Shown one piece after another: positions 18,649 to 27,277 of a stretch of DNA of 64,000 nt; within the stretch, counting starts at the first letter, position 1; every line of letters begins with the position of its first letter. The position numbers and the translations under genes are program-made. Where the stretch lies: positions 204,033-268,032 of the forward strand of contig NZ_KI928930.1 in NCBI RefSeq assembly GCF_000521215.1, in the 5' to 3' direction. A model generated the notes under the pieces. That model ran no database searches and had not been told where the DNA came from. It saw only the letters and a list, made by a program, of their open reading frames with translations. The DNA comes from Labrenzia sp. DG1229. Its GTDB lineage: Bacteria > Pseudomonadota > Alphaproteobacteria > Rhizobiales > Stappiaceae.

Positions 18649-19869
18649 TTGCGCGAGACATGGAGATGGTTCGGTCCGGCGGATCAGGTTTCACTGGACG
18701 ACGTCGCCCAGGCGGGGGCAGGCGGCGTGGTCACCTCTTTGCACCATGTTGCGGTGGGAGATGTCTGGACGCCCGGGGAAATCGCCGCGCGCCAGGCCCT
18801 GATCCGTGAACAGGTTGCGCATTTGCCTGTATCCCTGGAGTGGGAAGTGGTGGAAAGCCTGCCGGTATCGGAAGACATCAAACGACAGACCGGACCCTGG
18901 CGGGATAATGTCGAAGCCTACAAGACCAGCCTCACTCATCTCGCAGAAGCGGGCATTCGAACCGTCTGCTACAATTTCATGCCACTCCTTGACTGGACAC
19001 GGACGGATCTTGCTTACACCGTGCCGACAAAGGCCACCTGCATGCGTTTCGACCTGATCGATTTTGCCATGTTCGATCTATACCTGTTGAAGCGCCCTGG
19101 CGCGGAAGACAGCTTTCCTGCCGAGGTGATCGAGGTCGCGGGGCAACGTTTCATGGATGCGGATGATAGTGCCAGGGACGCGCTCGTGCGCAATATCATC
19201 TGCGGCCTGCCGGGTGGAAACGACGAATTGACGCTGGAAGATATCCGCGGCCACCTTGAGGCCTACAAACCCTATGATCATTCCGCCCTCTGTCGGCACC
19301 AGGCGGACTTCCTGGAACAGGTCGTCCCGCATGCGCAATCTCTGGGACTGAGACTCTGCTGCCATCCGGACGATCCGCCGTTCAGTCTTATGGGTCTGCC
19401 GCGCATCATGTCGACCGAGTCCGACTACGCACGGCTCGTTGCGGCTGTTGATTTGCCGGCAAATGGAATAACACTCTGCTCGGGTTCACTCGGTGCGCGT
19501 GGTGACAACGATCTTCCCGGCATCATGCGCAGGCTTGGCGCTCACGTGCATTTCCTGCACCTGCGCAACGTCGCCCTAGAACATGACAAAACAATCGGTT
19601 CGTTTCACGAGGCGGAACATCTGGCGGGAAGTGTCGATATGCCCGCATTGATCGCTGCGGTCCTTGATGAAGAAAAACGCCGGACAACGGAAGGACGCGA
19701 AGACAATTCCATTCCCTTCCGGCCCGATCATGGACAGGACATTCTCGATGATCTGTCCCGCCGGGCGCAACCCGGCTACCCCGCGATCGGCAGGTTGAAA
19801 GGACTTGCGGAACTGCGCGGTGTCATCGCTGGTCTGACATATGCCAATCTGCAGGAGAGCGCTCGTTAA
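18649..19869 (+). CDS. uxuA: Mannonate dehydratase
   Basis: 406 residues from TTG 18649, supported by AGGAGG at 18635-18640 (8-base spacing). The N-terminus ETWRWFGPADQVSLDDVAQAGAGGVVT aligns with the start of UxuA proteins, and upstream in-frame codons lack a ribosome site. Family landmarks include ALHH-type SLHHVAVGDVW, CYNFMPLLDWTRTDL, LCCHPDDPPFSLMGLPRIMST and FLHLRNV. The enzyme dehydrates D-mannonate to 2-keto-3-deoxygluconate in the cytoplasm. It is divergent from the GntR-TRAP-dehydrogenase operon. No fructuronate reductase, KDG kinase or aldolase is in the window. Confidence 0.92.
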   Translation: MRETWRWFGPADQVSLDDVAQAGAGGVVTSLHHVAVGDVWTPGEIAARQALIREQVAHLPVSLEWEVVESLPVSEDIKRQTGPWRDNVEAYKTSLTHLAEAGIRTVCYNFMPLLDWTRTDLAYTVPTKATCMRFDLIDFAMFDLYLLKRPGAEDSFPAEVIEVAGQRFMDADDSARDALVRNIICGLPGGNDELTLEDIRGHLEAYKPYDHSALCRHQADFLEQVVPHAQSLGLRLCCHPDDPPFSLMGLPRIMSTESDYARLVAAVDLPANGITLCSGSLGARGDNDLPGIMRRLGAHVHFLHLRNVALEHDKTIGSFHEAEHLAGSVDMPALIAAVLDEEKRRTTEGREDNSIPFRPDHGQDILDDLSRRAQPGYPAIGRLKGLAELRGVIAGLTYANLQESAR

Positions 19870-19898
19870 GAGGCATTGGAGGTCCGTGAAAGAGTGGG

Positions 19899-20711
19899 TC
19901 ACTCCACCTGGGTGACGGCCCTCAGTTCGCTGATCATGCGCGCGTTGTCGAGCGCAATGACACTCTGATCGGCAAAGGTCTGGGCCAGTGCCGTCACCTG
20001 CGCATTGAAGGGTCTGACCTGCTGCCTGTAGATTGTGAAGGCACCGACCAGGCTGTCGCCGGAGAGCATCGGAATGGCAACGAAAGATCGGGCGCCGCCA
20101 AGACCGGCTGTTGCGGCACGTAATGGATCGTCCGTGCGATAGAGCTCTTCCGAGCGGACATCCACAATATTGACAATGTCCTGCACCGTTTCCATTCGTC
20201 CCAGTCCGGTTTCCGCACTAACGGTAAAAATGCCTTGCGCTTCAAGCCAGTCCTGGAACGCTGCGGGAATGCCGCGCGAGAACCTGGCCGAGAACCGTCT
20301 GTCGCGGCGATATTCGAAGAGTATCCCGAATTCCGCATCGCATAGTACCAGAGCGTGACCCAGGATTGCGGCCATCACATCGTCAATGTCACCGCGCGAC
20401 CTGCTGATGATCCTCAGCACCTCGCTGAGCGCTTTCTCCCGCCCGATTGCTTCTTCCAGGCTGAGCGCCAGTTCGGAAATCACTGCGGCATGGTCGCTCT
20501 GGTTCATTGGTTGCCGGCCTTTGCCTTCAAGGCGCGAATGCAATTCCAGCTTGGAGGAAACTTCCAGTTTGCGGTAGATCGCGGCCAGATGCGTTCGCAC
20601 GGTTGAGGGTGCAATATGAAGCCGTTCGGCAATCGCGTGATAGGTTTCCCCGTGCGCATAGCAACGGGCGATTTCCAATTCACGCGGGCTCAAACTCTTT
20701 TCAGGCTGCAC
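19899..20711 (-). CDS. LuxR-type helix-turn-helix / GAF-domain regulator
   Basis: 270 residues, GTG start. A LuxR helix-turn-helix is at the N-terminus (about 6-62: LSPRELEIARCYAHGETYHAIAERL, STVRTHLAAIYRKL). A helical linker (about 70-100) and a GAF domain (about 100-262) follow, ending ALDNARMISELRAVTQVE. This is the reverse of the usual sensor-then-HTH order. In related proteins such a GAF is often followed by a catalytic output domain; none follows here. It is divergent from the MFS gene. The GAF ligand is unknown. Confidence 0.78.
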   Translation of the reverse strand: MQPEKSLSPRELEIARCYAHGETYHAIAERLHIAPSTVRTHLAAIYRKLEVSSKLELHSRLEGKGRQPMNQSDHAAVISELALSLEEAIGREKALSEVLRIISRSRGDIDDVMAAILGHALVLCDAEFGILFEYRRDRRFSARFSRGIPAAFQDWLEAQGIFTVSAETGLGRMETVQDIVNIVDVRSEELYRTDDPLRAATAGLGGARSFVAIPMLSGDSLVGAFTIYRQQVRPFNAQVTALAQTFADQSVIALDNARMISELRAVTQVE

Positions 20712-20976
20712 GCAACATCGCCTCCAACATTTTCCTGCTCATCCTGCGTCACTCCAATGTGGCAGCAATACCGCATGTTGTGTAGCCGAATACAGCAAGA
20801 CACCGGACAATATACTGCATCTGCACGATACCGCGGCTTGCGAGACGTCCCTAAGCTTGGGTAGTGAGGGGAAATGCAATGACCAGACAAAGGGTTTCAA
20901 CGGACCGGTACCATGCCCGCCGGCGCGAGTTTATCGCGAAGAACACAGGTTCCGCTCACGTGACAGGGGCGGTGTG

Positions 20977-22155
20977 ATGCGTTGGCGAATGCTGGCGCTG
21001 CTGTTCTTCGCGCGCATTGCCCTCGGATTTCAGTTTCAAACGGCCGTATCCGTAGGCGGCGACCTCGTCACGGCATTTGAACTGGACTATTCGGAAGTCG
21101 GGATACTGATTGGCCTTTTCATGGCCCCTGGCCTGTTGCTGGCCTTGCCGGCCGGGGCATCGGGGCGGTTTCTCTCTGACCGAATGCTTGCGGTCGCCGG
21201 CCTGGGCGCGCTCGCCCTCGGTGGCCTCGTGAGCGGACTTGGGCCGGGACCCGTCACAATCGGTGTTGGCAGGTTACTTGCCGGCGCAGGGTTTCTGTTT
21301 GCAACGCTCTACTTCACCAAGATGATCGCCGACTGGTTCGAAGGCCGGGAAATTTCAACCGCGATGAGTATCCTCGTCATGAGTTGGCCTTTCGGTATTG
21401 CCATGGGGCAGGTGGGGCATGTCTTTCTGGCGGATCTCTTCGACTGGCGCGTGCCGTTTTTTGCAGCCTCCATGTATTGCGGGCTCGCTGCGGTCGGTGT
21501 CCTGGCCTTTTATCGGCCCCCGCCGGGACGGACCGTCGCATCTGGCCGCAGCTCCGGCAGGTTGAACGGTCGGGAAATGCAACTGGTCCTGCTCGCGGGA
21601 ACAGCGTGGGGGGTCTTCAACGCCGGTTATGTTGCCTATCTCTCCTTTGGACCGCGGATGCTGGAAGAGCTTGGCCATTCTCCGCTGCGGGCCGCGGCGC
21701 TGGTGAGCATCGCCAGCTGGATCATGATCGTCTCGGGAGCGATTTGCGGCCAGATCGTCGACCGCTTCGGCCATCGTGATCTCATTCTGATCGTTTGCAT
21801 GGTGAGCGCCGTTGCGGCTCTGTGGCTGGTCGGCACGTCCGGTGCCGGGCTCGCTGCAAGTCTCCTCTTCGGGCTTGTCGGCATGGCGCCCGCCGGTGTC
21901 ATCATGGCACTTGCCGGCGAAGCCGTCCCACCTGCGCGGCGGGCGTTTGGCATGGGCGTCTTTTTCACGGTTTACTATGCGATCATGGCGGTCGGACCGC
22001 CTGTCGCCGGATGGATCTACGAGCGGGCAGGAACCGCAGGTGCTGCGCTCGCGTTCGGCATGGTCCTGTTTGCGCTCGTTGTTCCTGCCGCACTGCTGTT
22101 CCGATTTGTGCGGCTGAGAGACGGACCAGATACCTCGAGGAAGGGAATTGGATGA
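20977..22155 (+). CDS. Major facilitator superfamily transporter
   Basis: 392 residues from ATG 20977, preceded by a GGGGCGG run; the longer frame to 20857 adds a polar N-terminus that does not look like MFS. About twelve membrane helices. The A-motif-like loop is GASGRFLSDRMLAVAG, and a second is GQIVDRFGHRDL in the second half, as in cyanate/metabolite-type MFS permeases. Its stop overlaps the start of the AA_synth gene (ATGA), so the two are translationally coupled. The substrate is unknown. Confidence 0.82.
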   Translation: MRWRMLALLFFARIALGFQFQTAVSVGGDLVTAFELDYSEVGILIGLFMAPGLLLALPAGASGRFLSDRMLAVAGLGALALGGLVSGLGPGPVTIGVGRLLAGAGFLFATLYFTKMIADWFEGREISTAMSILVMSWPFGIAMGQVGHVFLADLFDWRVPFFAASMYCGLAAVGVLAFYRPPPGRTVASGRSSGRLNGREMQLVLLAGTAWGVFNAGYVAYLSFGPRMLEELGHSPLRAAALVSIASWIMIVSGAICGQIVDRFGHRDLILIVCMVSAVAALWLVGTSGAGLAASLLFGLVGMAPAGVIMALAGEAVPPARRAFGMGVFFTVYYAIMAVGPPVAGWIYERAGTAGAALAFGMVLFALVVPAALLFRFVRLRDGPDTSRKGIG

Positions 22156-22694
22156 ACATTCGAAAAACGCTTGTGATCGAAGAGATCGTCGAAACCGATG
22201 AATTCGGAGTGGACTGCGATCCCTTGAAGCGTATGGCAGCACTTGCCGTTCTTCAAAACCCTTTCACCGACACCGATGCGGACGATCTTTCCATGTTGTT
22301 TGAAATGGGTGCGGAACTCGGCGAAAGGCTTGCCGGAAAAATCATGGAACGATTGGGCAGCGCGCCGACCGGCTACGGCAAGGCGGCAATCGTCGGGATT
22401 GGAGGCGCCGCTGAACATGGTGCCGCGCTCTTGCATCCGGGACTGGGCAAACCCGTTCGCGCCGCAATTGGCGGTGGCAAGGCGCTGATGCCTTCCAATG
22501 TGAAGGTCGCCGCCGCAGGTGCAACGATCGACCTGCCGCTAGGCCACAAGGACGAAGCCTGGGCTTTCAATTTCATTGATACAATGACGCTCAGCATCGC
22601 CGACGCACCGCGTTCAAACGAGATTGTCCTCTGTGTGGGAATTGCCAGTGGCACCCGTCCACGCGCCCGGGTTGGAGAGGGGCCTCGACCGTAG
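22152..22694 (+). CDS. AA_synth (DUF1185) family protein
   Basis: 180 residues from ATG 22152, overlapping the MFS stop by 4 bp. The sequence has the family's glycine-rich core: GYGKAAIVGIGGAAEHGAALLHPGLG, then IGGGKALMPSNVKV, LPLGHKDEAWAFNFIDTMTL and a C-terminal IASGTRPRARVG. This family is annotated as amino-acid-synthesis-related, but its reaction is not established. No signal peptide. Coupling to a transporter suggests it acts on what that transporter moves, which is inference. Confidence 0.75.
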   Translation: MNIRKTLVIEEIVETDEFGVDCDPLKRMAALAVLQNPFTDTDADDLSMLFEMGAELGERLAGKIMERLGSAPTGYGKAAIVGIGGAAEHGAALLHPGLGKPVRAAIGGGKALMPSNVKVAAAGATIDLPLGHKDEAWAFNFIDTMTLSIADAPRSNEIVLCVGIASGTRPRARVGEGPRP

Positions 22695-22886
22695 GGAATA
22701 GGCAAGCGGATATTGGTCCGGCAGCCGGAATTTCCCGGTGCCGGAACAGGGGCTCCTGTCCTCTTCCCTGTAGCCGGATTTCAAACCGGAGCCAGAGATT
22801 GGCGACAGCTGCAATTTCCTCGAAGGCAAGTCACGGGGTCCTTGTAAAATCTGCAAGGTTTCACTAGCCGGCAAGGATTGGAAGCT

Positions 22887-23288
22887 TCAACGGTGTGGGA
22901 TCAGTTTGACCGCGATAATGCTGATCAGTGACCAGCAGAAGGCGCGGAACGTCATCGCCATGACAGTGCGCATTTCGAAGGCTCCACCATCCATGATATG
23001 CACGCCGAGATACGCGAAAACCGCCAGGATCGCCAGCAACAGCAGGACAGAAGATTGAACTGCCCAGTATCTGCGAACCCAAAGCCCGAGGCCTGTAAGT
23101 ACGTACCAAATCCCCGAAACAAAGTTGAACCACAGGACAGTCTGAACCACATCTCCGAAATTCGATCGGATGTCTTCACTCGAAAATAGAGCGGTGCCGC
23201 CGGACAGGATTGTCAGAACTCCGAACAGAACCGCAAATCCGGCTGCAAATCCGAGAGGATCGGACAGCTTGCCAAGTCGCGACAACAT
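22887..23288 (-). CDS. Small inner-membrane protein of unknown function
   Basis: 133 residues from ATG 23288, with AAGGAAG upstream; an upstream extension to 23399 lacks a ribosome site. Four predicted membrane segments: FAAGFAVLFGVLTIL, DVVQTVLWFNFVSGIWYVLTGLGLWV, VLLLLAILAVFAYLGVHI and FRAFCWSLISIIAVKLI. The start is short and polar (MLSRLGKLSDP). I do not recognise the family. It stands alone on the minus strand, about 190 bp from the AA_synth gene and downstream of the fasciclin-RTX gene. Confidence 0.65.
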   Translation of the reverse strand: MLSRLGKLSDPLGFAAGFAVLFGVLTILSGGTALFSSEDIRSNFGDVVQTVLWFNFVSGIWYVLTGLGLWVRRYWAVQSSVLLLLAILAVFAYLGVHIMDGGAFEMRTVMAMTFRAFCWSLISIIAVKLIPHR

Positions 23289-23463
23289 GGTTGGTCTTCC
23301 TTCGGGAAAATGTCTTCCGGACTGGGTGCCGGTTCCTGATGCTACAGCGTGCAGTGCCGCATTGCGAATTACCGGTGTGCGGCATACCAGCGCGATCATT
23401 TTTCAGGTGCCGGTGAAGGCGCATACACCGGTGCACACAGACGCTGAAATGCGCTCGGAACGT

Positions 23464-23496
23464 GCATCGGCCGGTTCTGTTGAGGCCGGCCGATGC
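23464..23496 (-). terminator. GC-rich hairpin downstream of the fasciclin-RTX gene
   Basis: GCATCGGCCGG and CCGGCCGATGC form a perfect 11-bp stem with an 11-base loop, starting 34 bp after the stop codon (minus strand). There is no U-tract, so it is either a transcript-stabilising 3' hairpin or a weak terminator. Confidence 0.5.
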
Positions 23497-23530
23497 TGCA
23501 ATACATACCGGACATTCAGCGGTGCATTTC

Positions 23531-24721
23531 TCAGACGCTGAAAGGATCGTCGTTCACGAGGAACTCGATCGCCGGCAGAAGAGCTGCCGGGTCGACATCG
23601 GAGGGGATCCCGTTGAGTTCGATCGTTCCCGTCAGATGCGTGATCAGCAGATCACCATCTCCGGAAGCGCCGAGGGATACGGCGGCCTGCAGGCCATCTG
23701 TGACAGGATCTGTATCGAATTCAAGAAGGTCGGTGAATTGAAGTCCCGGATCGCCGGTTGCGGCGATCGCATCCAGAACGACCGGATCGCCGTCCCTCAG
23801 ATCGAGCACCAGCTTGTCGCGCTTGGTGTTGAAGTCCGCAACCACGTCGTGGCCTTCTCCTTCACGGAAAGGATTGAAGACGAAACTGTCGGCAGAACGG
23901 CCGCCGACCAGGAAGTCGTTGCCTTCCTCCCCGACCAGAGTGTCCTTGCCGCGCCCTCCATTCAGGTAGTCGTTGTCGGCGCCCCCTTCCAGTGTGTCCT
24001 TTCCACGACCGCCGAACAGGTAGTCGTTGCCGTCACCACCCTTGACCAGGTCCGATCCGCGTCCACCGAAAATGATGTCATGTCCACCAAGTCCGTTGGC
24101 AATGTCGTCACCTTTGCCAAGAGAGATGAAGTCGAAGTGATCTGAACCGATGACTGCGTCAGGGCCACGTCCTGTAAACAGGAACCCGCCTTTGGCGAAG
24201 GTAATGTCATAGGGCAGAAGGACATTGTCGATGACATGAATGATGCCGTTTTCTGCGACAATGCCGTTCTCCGAACCTGCCGGGTTGGTCACCGTGGGAT
24301 CGGCAAAGCCGGGGTCCTTGTCGCCAAGCGAGAGGCCACCGTGTGAGCTGTCCGGCTTGATTGTTTCGCCCGAGAGGGTTTCAACGGTATTGGAACCCGC
24401 AACGGCGCTGCCATCCAGAGCATCCCCGGCGATATGATAGGTCAGAACCGACTTTAGGAAGGAGGTTGGATCGTCTGAAGGTGAAAGCAGCTCCGAAGCG
24501 GCAATCAGTGCCGGCACGACTTTTGTTTCGTCCGGACCCACGCTTGGATCGAGCGCATTCGCCAGATTCAGAAACGCCTGGTCGGTTGGCGCGAACACTG
24601 TGAGGCTTGCGTTCTTGTCACCTGCCGCATTCGCGAGATCTGGAAAGGCACCGAGTGCCGCTGTCAGAATTTCAAAATCGGAACTTCCACTTGCAATATC
24701 GAGGATCGTGTTTGTAGGCAT
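23531..24721 (-). CDS. Fasciclin-domain protein with RTX calcium-binding repeats
   Basis: 396 residues. A fasciclin (FAS1) domain (about 5-168) has LTVFAPTDQAFLNL, FLKSVLTYHIAGDAL and NGIIHVIDNVLLP. RTX nonapeptide repeats (about 180-270) follow, of GGxGxDxLxGG type (GGRGSDLVKGGDGNDYLFGG, GGRGKDTL twice), and then an acidic C-terminal domain (about 275-396). No Sec signal; RTX proteins leave the cell by type I secretion using a C-terminal signal, though no secretion genes are nearby. GGGAG precedes ATG 24721. A cell-surface or matrix adhesion role is likely from FAS1. Confidence 0.85.
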   Translation of the reverse strand: MPTNTILDIASGSSDFEILTAALGAFPDLANAAGDKNASLTVFAPTDQAFLNLANALDPSVGPDETKVVPALIAASELLSPSDDPTSFLKSVLTYHIAGDALDGSAVAGSNTVETLSGETIKPDSSHGGLSLGDKDPGFADPTVTNPAGSENGIVAENGIIHVIDNVLLPYDITFAKGGFLFTGRGPDAVIGSDHFDFISLGKGDDIANGLGGHDIIFGGRGSDLVKGGDGNDYLFGGRGKDTLEGGADNDYLNGGRGKDTLVGEEGNDFLVGGRSADSFVFNPFREGEGHDVVADFNTKRDKLVLDLRDGDPVVLDAIAATGDPGLQFTDLLEFDTDPVTDGLQAAVSLGASGDGDLLITHLTGTIELNGIPSDVDPAALLPAIEFLVNDDPFSV

Positions 24722-24884
24722 TTTTTGCGCTCCCTACTTGCGCCCCATCGCGGATGTTTACGGTTGGTCGCCGGAATGGTTTGTTCATCATGCTGAATTG
24801 TTGATCACAGTCGCGTGAAGAAGTTCGTTGCAGGCCCGTTCTGTTTTTCCTGGCTGCGTGGAAAGAACGTCAAACGCCTTGAAA

Positions 24885-24933
24885 AACTTGAATACCTACT
24901 TCAAGTTATGCGCGACTCCTGTCCCGTGACAGG
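24885..24933 (+). promoter_or_regulatory. Two inverted repeats upstream of the IsdG-like gene
   Basis: AACTTGAA-N7-TTCAAGTT (24885-24907) and CCTGTC-CCGT-GACAGG (24918-24933) are both perfect. They lie 54 and 28 bp before the start codon. They are candidate regulator sites (for example an iron-responsive repressor) or an RNA hairpin near the ribosome site. Confidence 0.45.
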
Positions 24934-24960
24934 TGAGAAAAGACGCATCTGGAGCAGATC

Positions 24961-25275
24961 ATGTATTTGGCGATGAACCGGTTCTCTATTCTGAAAGGCC
25001 AGGAGGAGGCTTTTGAAACGGTGTGGCGGGAACGCGAATCCAGGCTGTCCGATGTGCCTGGTTTTCAAAAGTTTCATTTGCTGAAGGGGGCTTTCGACGA
25101 AGACGACGGAACGACCCTTTATGCGACCCACACGATCTGGAGCAGCCGGGAAGATTTCGTCAACTGGACGAAGTCGGAGCATTTTCGCGAAGCTCACAAG
25201 AATGCGGGCGGGAACAGGCACCTATATGCAGGTCACCCCAAATTCGAAGGCTTTGAAGCGGTTTTGAGCGAGTAG
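24961..25275 (+). CDS. IsdG/HmoB-like antibiotic-biosynthesis-monooxygenase domain protein (possible haem-degrading enzyme)
   Basis: 104 residues, a single ABM ferredoxin-like fold. It carries features of IsdG/HmoB haem monooxygenases: early Asn (MNRFSILKGQEEAFE), PGFQKFHLLKG, THTIWSSREDFVNWTKSEHF and REAH. Asn, Trp and His in these positions are the catalytic set of IsdG. GGAG at 24952 precedes ATG 24961. An intrinsic terminator follows at 25285, making a single-gene unit. It would open haem to release iron in the cytoplasm; a general monooxygenase is the alternative. Confidence 0.78.
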   Translation: MYLAMNRFSILKGQEEAFETVWRERESRLSDVPGFQKFHLLKGAFDEDDGTTLYATHTIWSSREDFVNWTKSEHFREAHKNAGGNRHLYAGHPKFEGFEAVLSE

Positions 25276-25284
25276 CGGGGCGGG

Positions 25285-25302
25285 TTCCCGTTTGGGAATT
25301 TT
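25285..25302 (+). terminator. Intrinsic terminator of the IsdG-like gene
   Basis: TTCCC-GTTT-GGGAA stem followed directly by TTTT, 10 bp after the stop codon at 25275. Stem short (5 bp) but well placed. Confidence 0.55.
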
Positions 25303-25496
25303 GGTGCGCGTGAGCCCGCCCAAGGTCTCGGGTCAGATCCAAGACACCCATGCAGACTTCAGATGTTTGATCTGGTCAGCCGAAAAGGAACCGGCACATC
25401 ACGCACGATCAGGCGAAAGGGCGGCATCGGTGTTCTTGATCAGCGATCTTCCAACGATACCGCCGCGGTCATGAGCCGGAGCTATTGGCCGGCGGC

Positions 25497-25958
25497 CTAC
25501 TCTGACGCTTTCGCCGTCAGCTTTTTCAGAGCACCGGTCATCTTTCCGATGCTGGGATGGTCGGCCAGCAGGCCATGTGCGGCCGCAAGGGATGCGGGAG
25601 CGTGATAAACGAGGATCGTGCCGTTGTCGGTTTCGATGATTGCCACGCGTATCGGCAGGTCGAGTCCCGCTTCAGGCGCGTCCCGGATCACCGGTGTTCC
25701 AAGTTTCGGATTGCCGAAGATCACAACCTCGTTTGCCGGAATTTCCATGTCGACGCTTTTTCCGCCGGCAGCATGGTCAACGCGCGCAAAAACTTTCGCC
25801 CCCGCCTTTTCAACCGCGGCAACGAGATTGTCGGCGGTCTGTTCGACCGAGTGCGGGCTCGAAACTTTCACAAGACCGGTGTCGGCAGCTTTTGCGACGA
25901 TGGCCGACGACGTGAAAAACAGGGCAAGGAGGAGTGATTTGAAAGCAACATTCAGCAT
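25497..25958 (-). CDS. DUF302 family periplasmic protein
   Basis: 153 residues. Signal peptide LLLALFFTSSAIVAKA is followed by a DUF302 domain: TGLVKVSSPHSVEQTADNLV, then KAGAKVFARVDHAAGG, VVIFGNPKLGTPVI and LDLPIRVAIIETDNGTILVYH. The family adopts a small alpha/beta fold of unknown function, often co-occurring with redox or sulfur proteins. GGAGACGAAC precedes ATG 25958. It stands alone. Function cannot be assigned. Confidence 0.82.
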   Translation of the reverse strand: MLNVAFKSLLLALFFTSSAIVAKAADTGLVKVSSPHSVEQTADNLVAAVEKAGAKVFARVDHAAGGKSVDMEIPANEVVIFGNPKLGTPVIRDAPEAGLDLPIRVAIIETDNGTILVYHAPASLAAAHGLLADHPSIGKMTGALKKLTAKASE

Positions 25959-26272
25959 GTTCGTCTCCAGATAGAATGATCGTTGATGGCGGGCAGTTTC
26001 ATTCGGAGATTGTCTCTAAGGCCAATCACACTTTTATGAGCAGAATGAAGCCACATTGCGGAGAGCGGGACAACGGCTGCTCAATTGCCGCGTCTATTGT
26101 CTTGATCCGGCGTTGTCGAAGATCCGGGAGCCATCGTTTCACGTATCTCGGACGCCGCGGCTGAGCGCAGGGGCTCGCCATCTGCAAGCCCGGGAACTGG
26201 GTATGTTGTTCGAGTTTTTGCGCCTGAAGTTGAAATACCGGCAATGCCGTCCATTGTTCTGACCAGTGGAAA
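25959..26272. other. Gene-free stretch between DUF302 and DUF3429 genes
   Basis: 314 bp between divergent genes. It must hold the promoters of both. I see no conserved RNA or repeat; short frames here lack ribosome sites. Confidence 0.4.
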
Positions 26273-26761
26273 ATGCAATCGATGAATCCGCAATCCGCCG
26301 CATTGCGATGCACTTCCAACGGAGCTTTTGTCCCGTCCCCGGGAAAATGGCTCGGTGGTGCCGGTGTTGTTCCATTCCTTGCTTGTGCACTGCTTGCACT
26401 GCTCGGTCCGCAACCCGGAGCGTCATGGGCGGCTCAGGTGCTGGTCTGCTATGGAGCAGTAATCCTTTCTTTCCTCGGCGGTATCCAGTGGGGTCTTGCA
26501 ACAGGATCTGCAGATCCGACCGATGTCCTGACCAGACGTCTCGGTCTCAGTGTGGTTCCGTCACTTGTCGGATGGGGCGCCTTGCTTTTGCCGGTCTTTT
26601 GGGGGCTGCTTTTGCTGGTGGGAGCATTTGCACTGGTGTTTTTTCTTGACCTGCAGGCGACACGGCGCGGCGAGGCTCCGACCTGGTTTCCCCGGCTCAG
26701 GGCCCCGTTGAGAATTGCGGTCATGGTGTCTCTGGTATTCGGGGCAGTTGCTTCAGTCTGA
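26273..26761 (+). CDS. DUF3429 family membrane protein
   Basis: 162 residues with four to five membrane segments. The sequence PGKWLGGAGVVPFLACALLAL, then YGAVILSFLGGIQWGLA, and a short C-terminal helix VMVSLVFGAVAS match the DUF3429 family, small inner-membrane proteins of unknown role. ATG 26273 and ATG 26282 are both possible; neither has a strong ribosome site. Its 3' end overlaps the convergent AhpD-like gene by 9 bp, so the transcripts are antisense at their ends. Confidence 0.78.
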   Translation: MQSMNPQSAALRCTSNGAFVPSPGKWLGGAGVVPFLACALLALLGPQPGASWAAQVLVCYGAVILSFLGGIQWGLATGSADPTDVLTRRLGLSVVPSLVGWGALLLPVFWGLLLLVGAFALVFFLDLQATRRGEAPTWFPRLRAPLRIAVMVSLVFGAVASV

Positions 26762-27103
26762 TGCCGTCAGGCCGTCGAAAACAGCCAGGGCTTCCGATCC
26801 ATAGATCATTGATGGGCCGCCGCCCATGTAGATTGCAACGCCGATGACCTCCAGGATTTCCTCCCGGCTGGCCCCAAGTTGTGCGGAAGCGCGGGCATGG
26901 TAGGCAAGGCATCCATCGCAGCGGGCGGTGATACCGATTGCCAGCGCAATAAGTTCCTTGGTCTTTGCATCGAGCGCACCGTCTTTCATCGCTCCTGCTG
27001 CAAGGGCAGCAAATCCCTTTGCAGCGTCAGGTGCGCCTTTCCGGACTTCCGCCATCCGGCCATCGGTCTGGGTGATGAACTTTTCCCAATCAGCTACAGC
27101 CAT
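26753..27103 (-). CDS. Carboxymuconolactone decarboxylase/AhpD-like protein
   Basis: 116 residues. The AhpD-type CxxC and proton-relay His are in ITARCDGCLAYHARASAQLGASREEILEVIGVAIYMGGG. Upstream, KTKELIALAIG completes the CMD core. Single-domain CMD proteins of this length act as peroxidase-linked disulfide carriers or as decarboxylases; the CxxC favours the redox role. No signal peptide. It is convergent with the DUF3429 gene and overlaps it by 9 bp. Confidence 0.87.
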   Translation of the reverse strand: MAVADWEKFITQTDGRMAEVRKGAPDAAKGFAALAAGAMKDGALDAKTKELIALAIGITARCDGCLAYHARASAQLGASREEILEVIGVAIYMGGGPSMIYGSEALAVFDGLTASD

Positions 27104-27277
27104 TCCTGCCTCTCACTAGTTTCAAATGTTGGAAAGTAAGGTGGCGGATCGTTGACCATTATGCGTTGATGTGGGTCAAGGTTTTGACTGTCCGGTCACC
27201 GATGATCCGTTGCAAACAGGAGCCGGCGTTCGTGGGATCACGCGTTCGTGAATTGCAGAAGCAGAGGAATGATTTCA

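Noticed and set aside
21355-22242. 295-codon minus frame over the MFS gene
   Set aside because: Composition very rich in Arg, Asp and Gln, typical of an antisense frame of a membrane protein.
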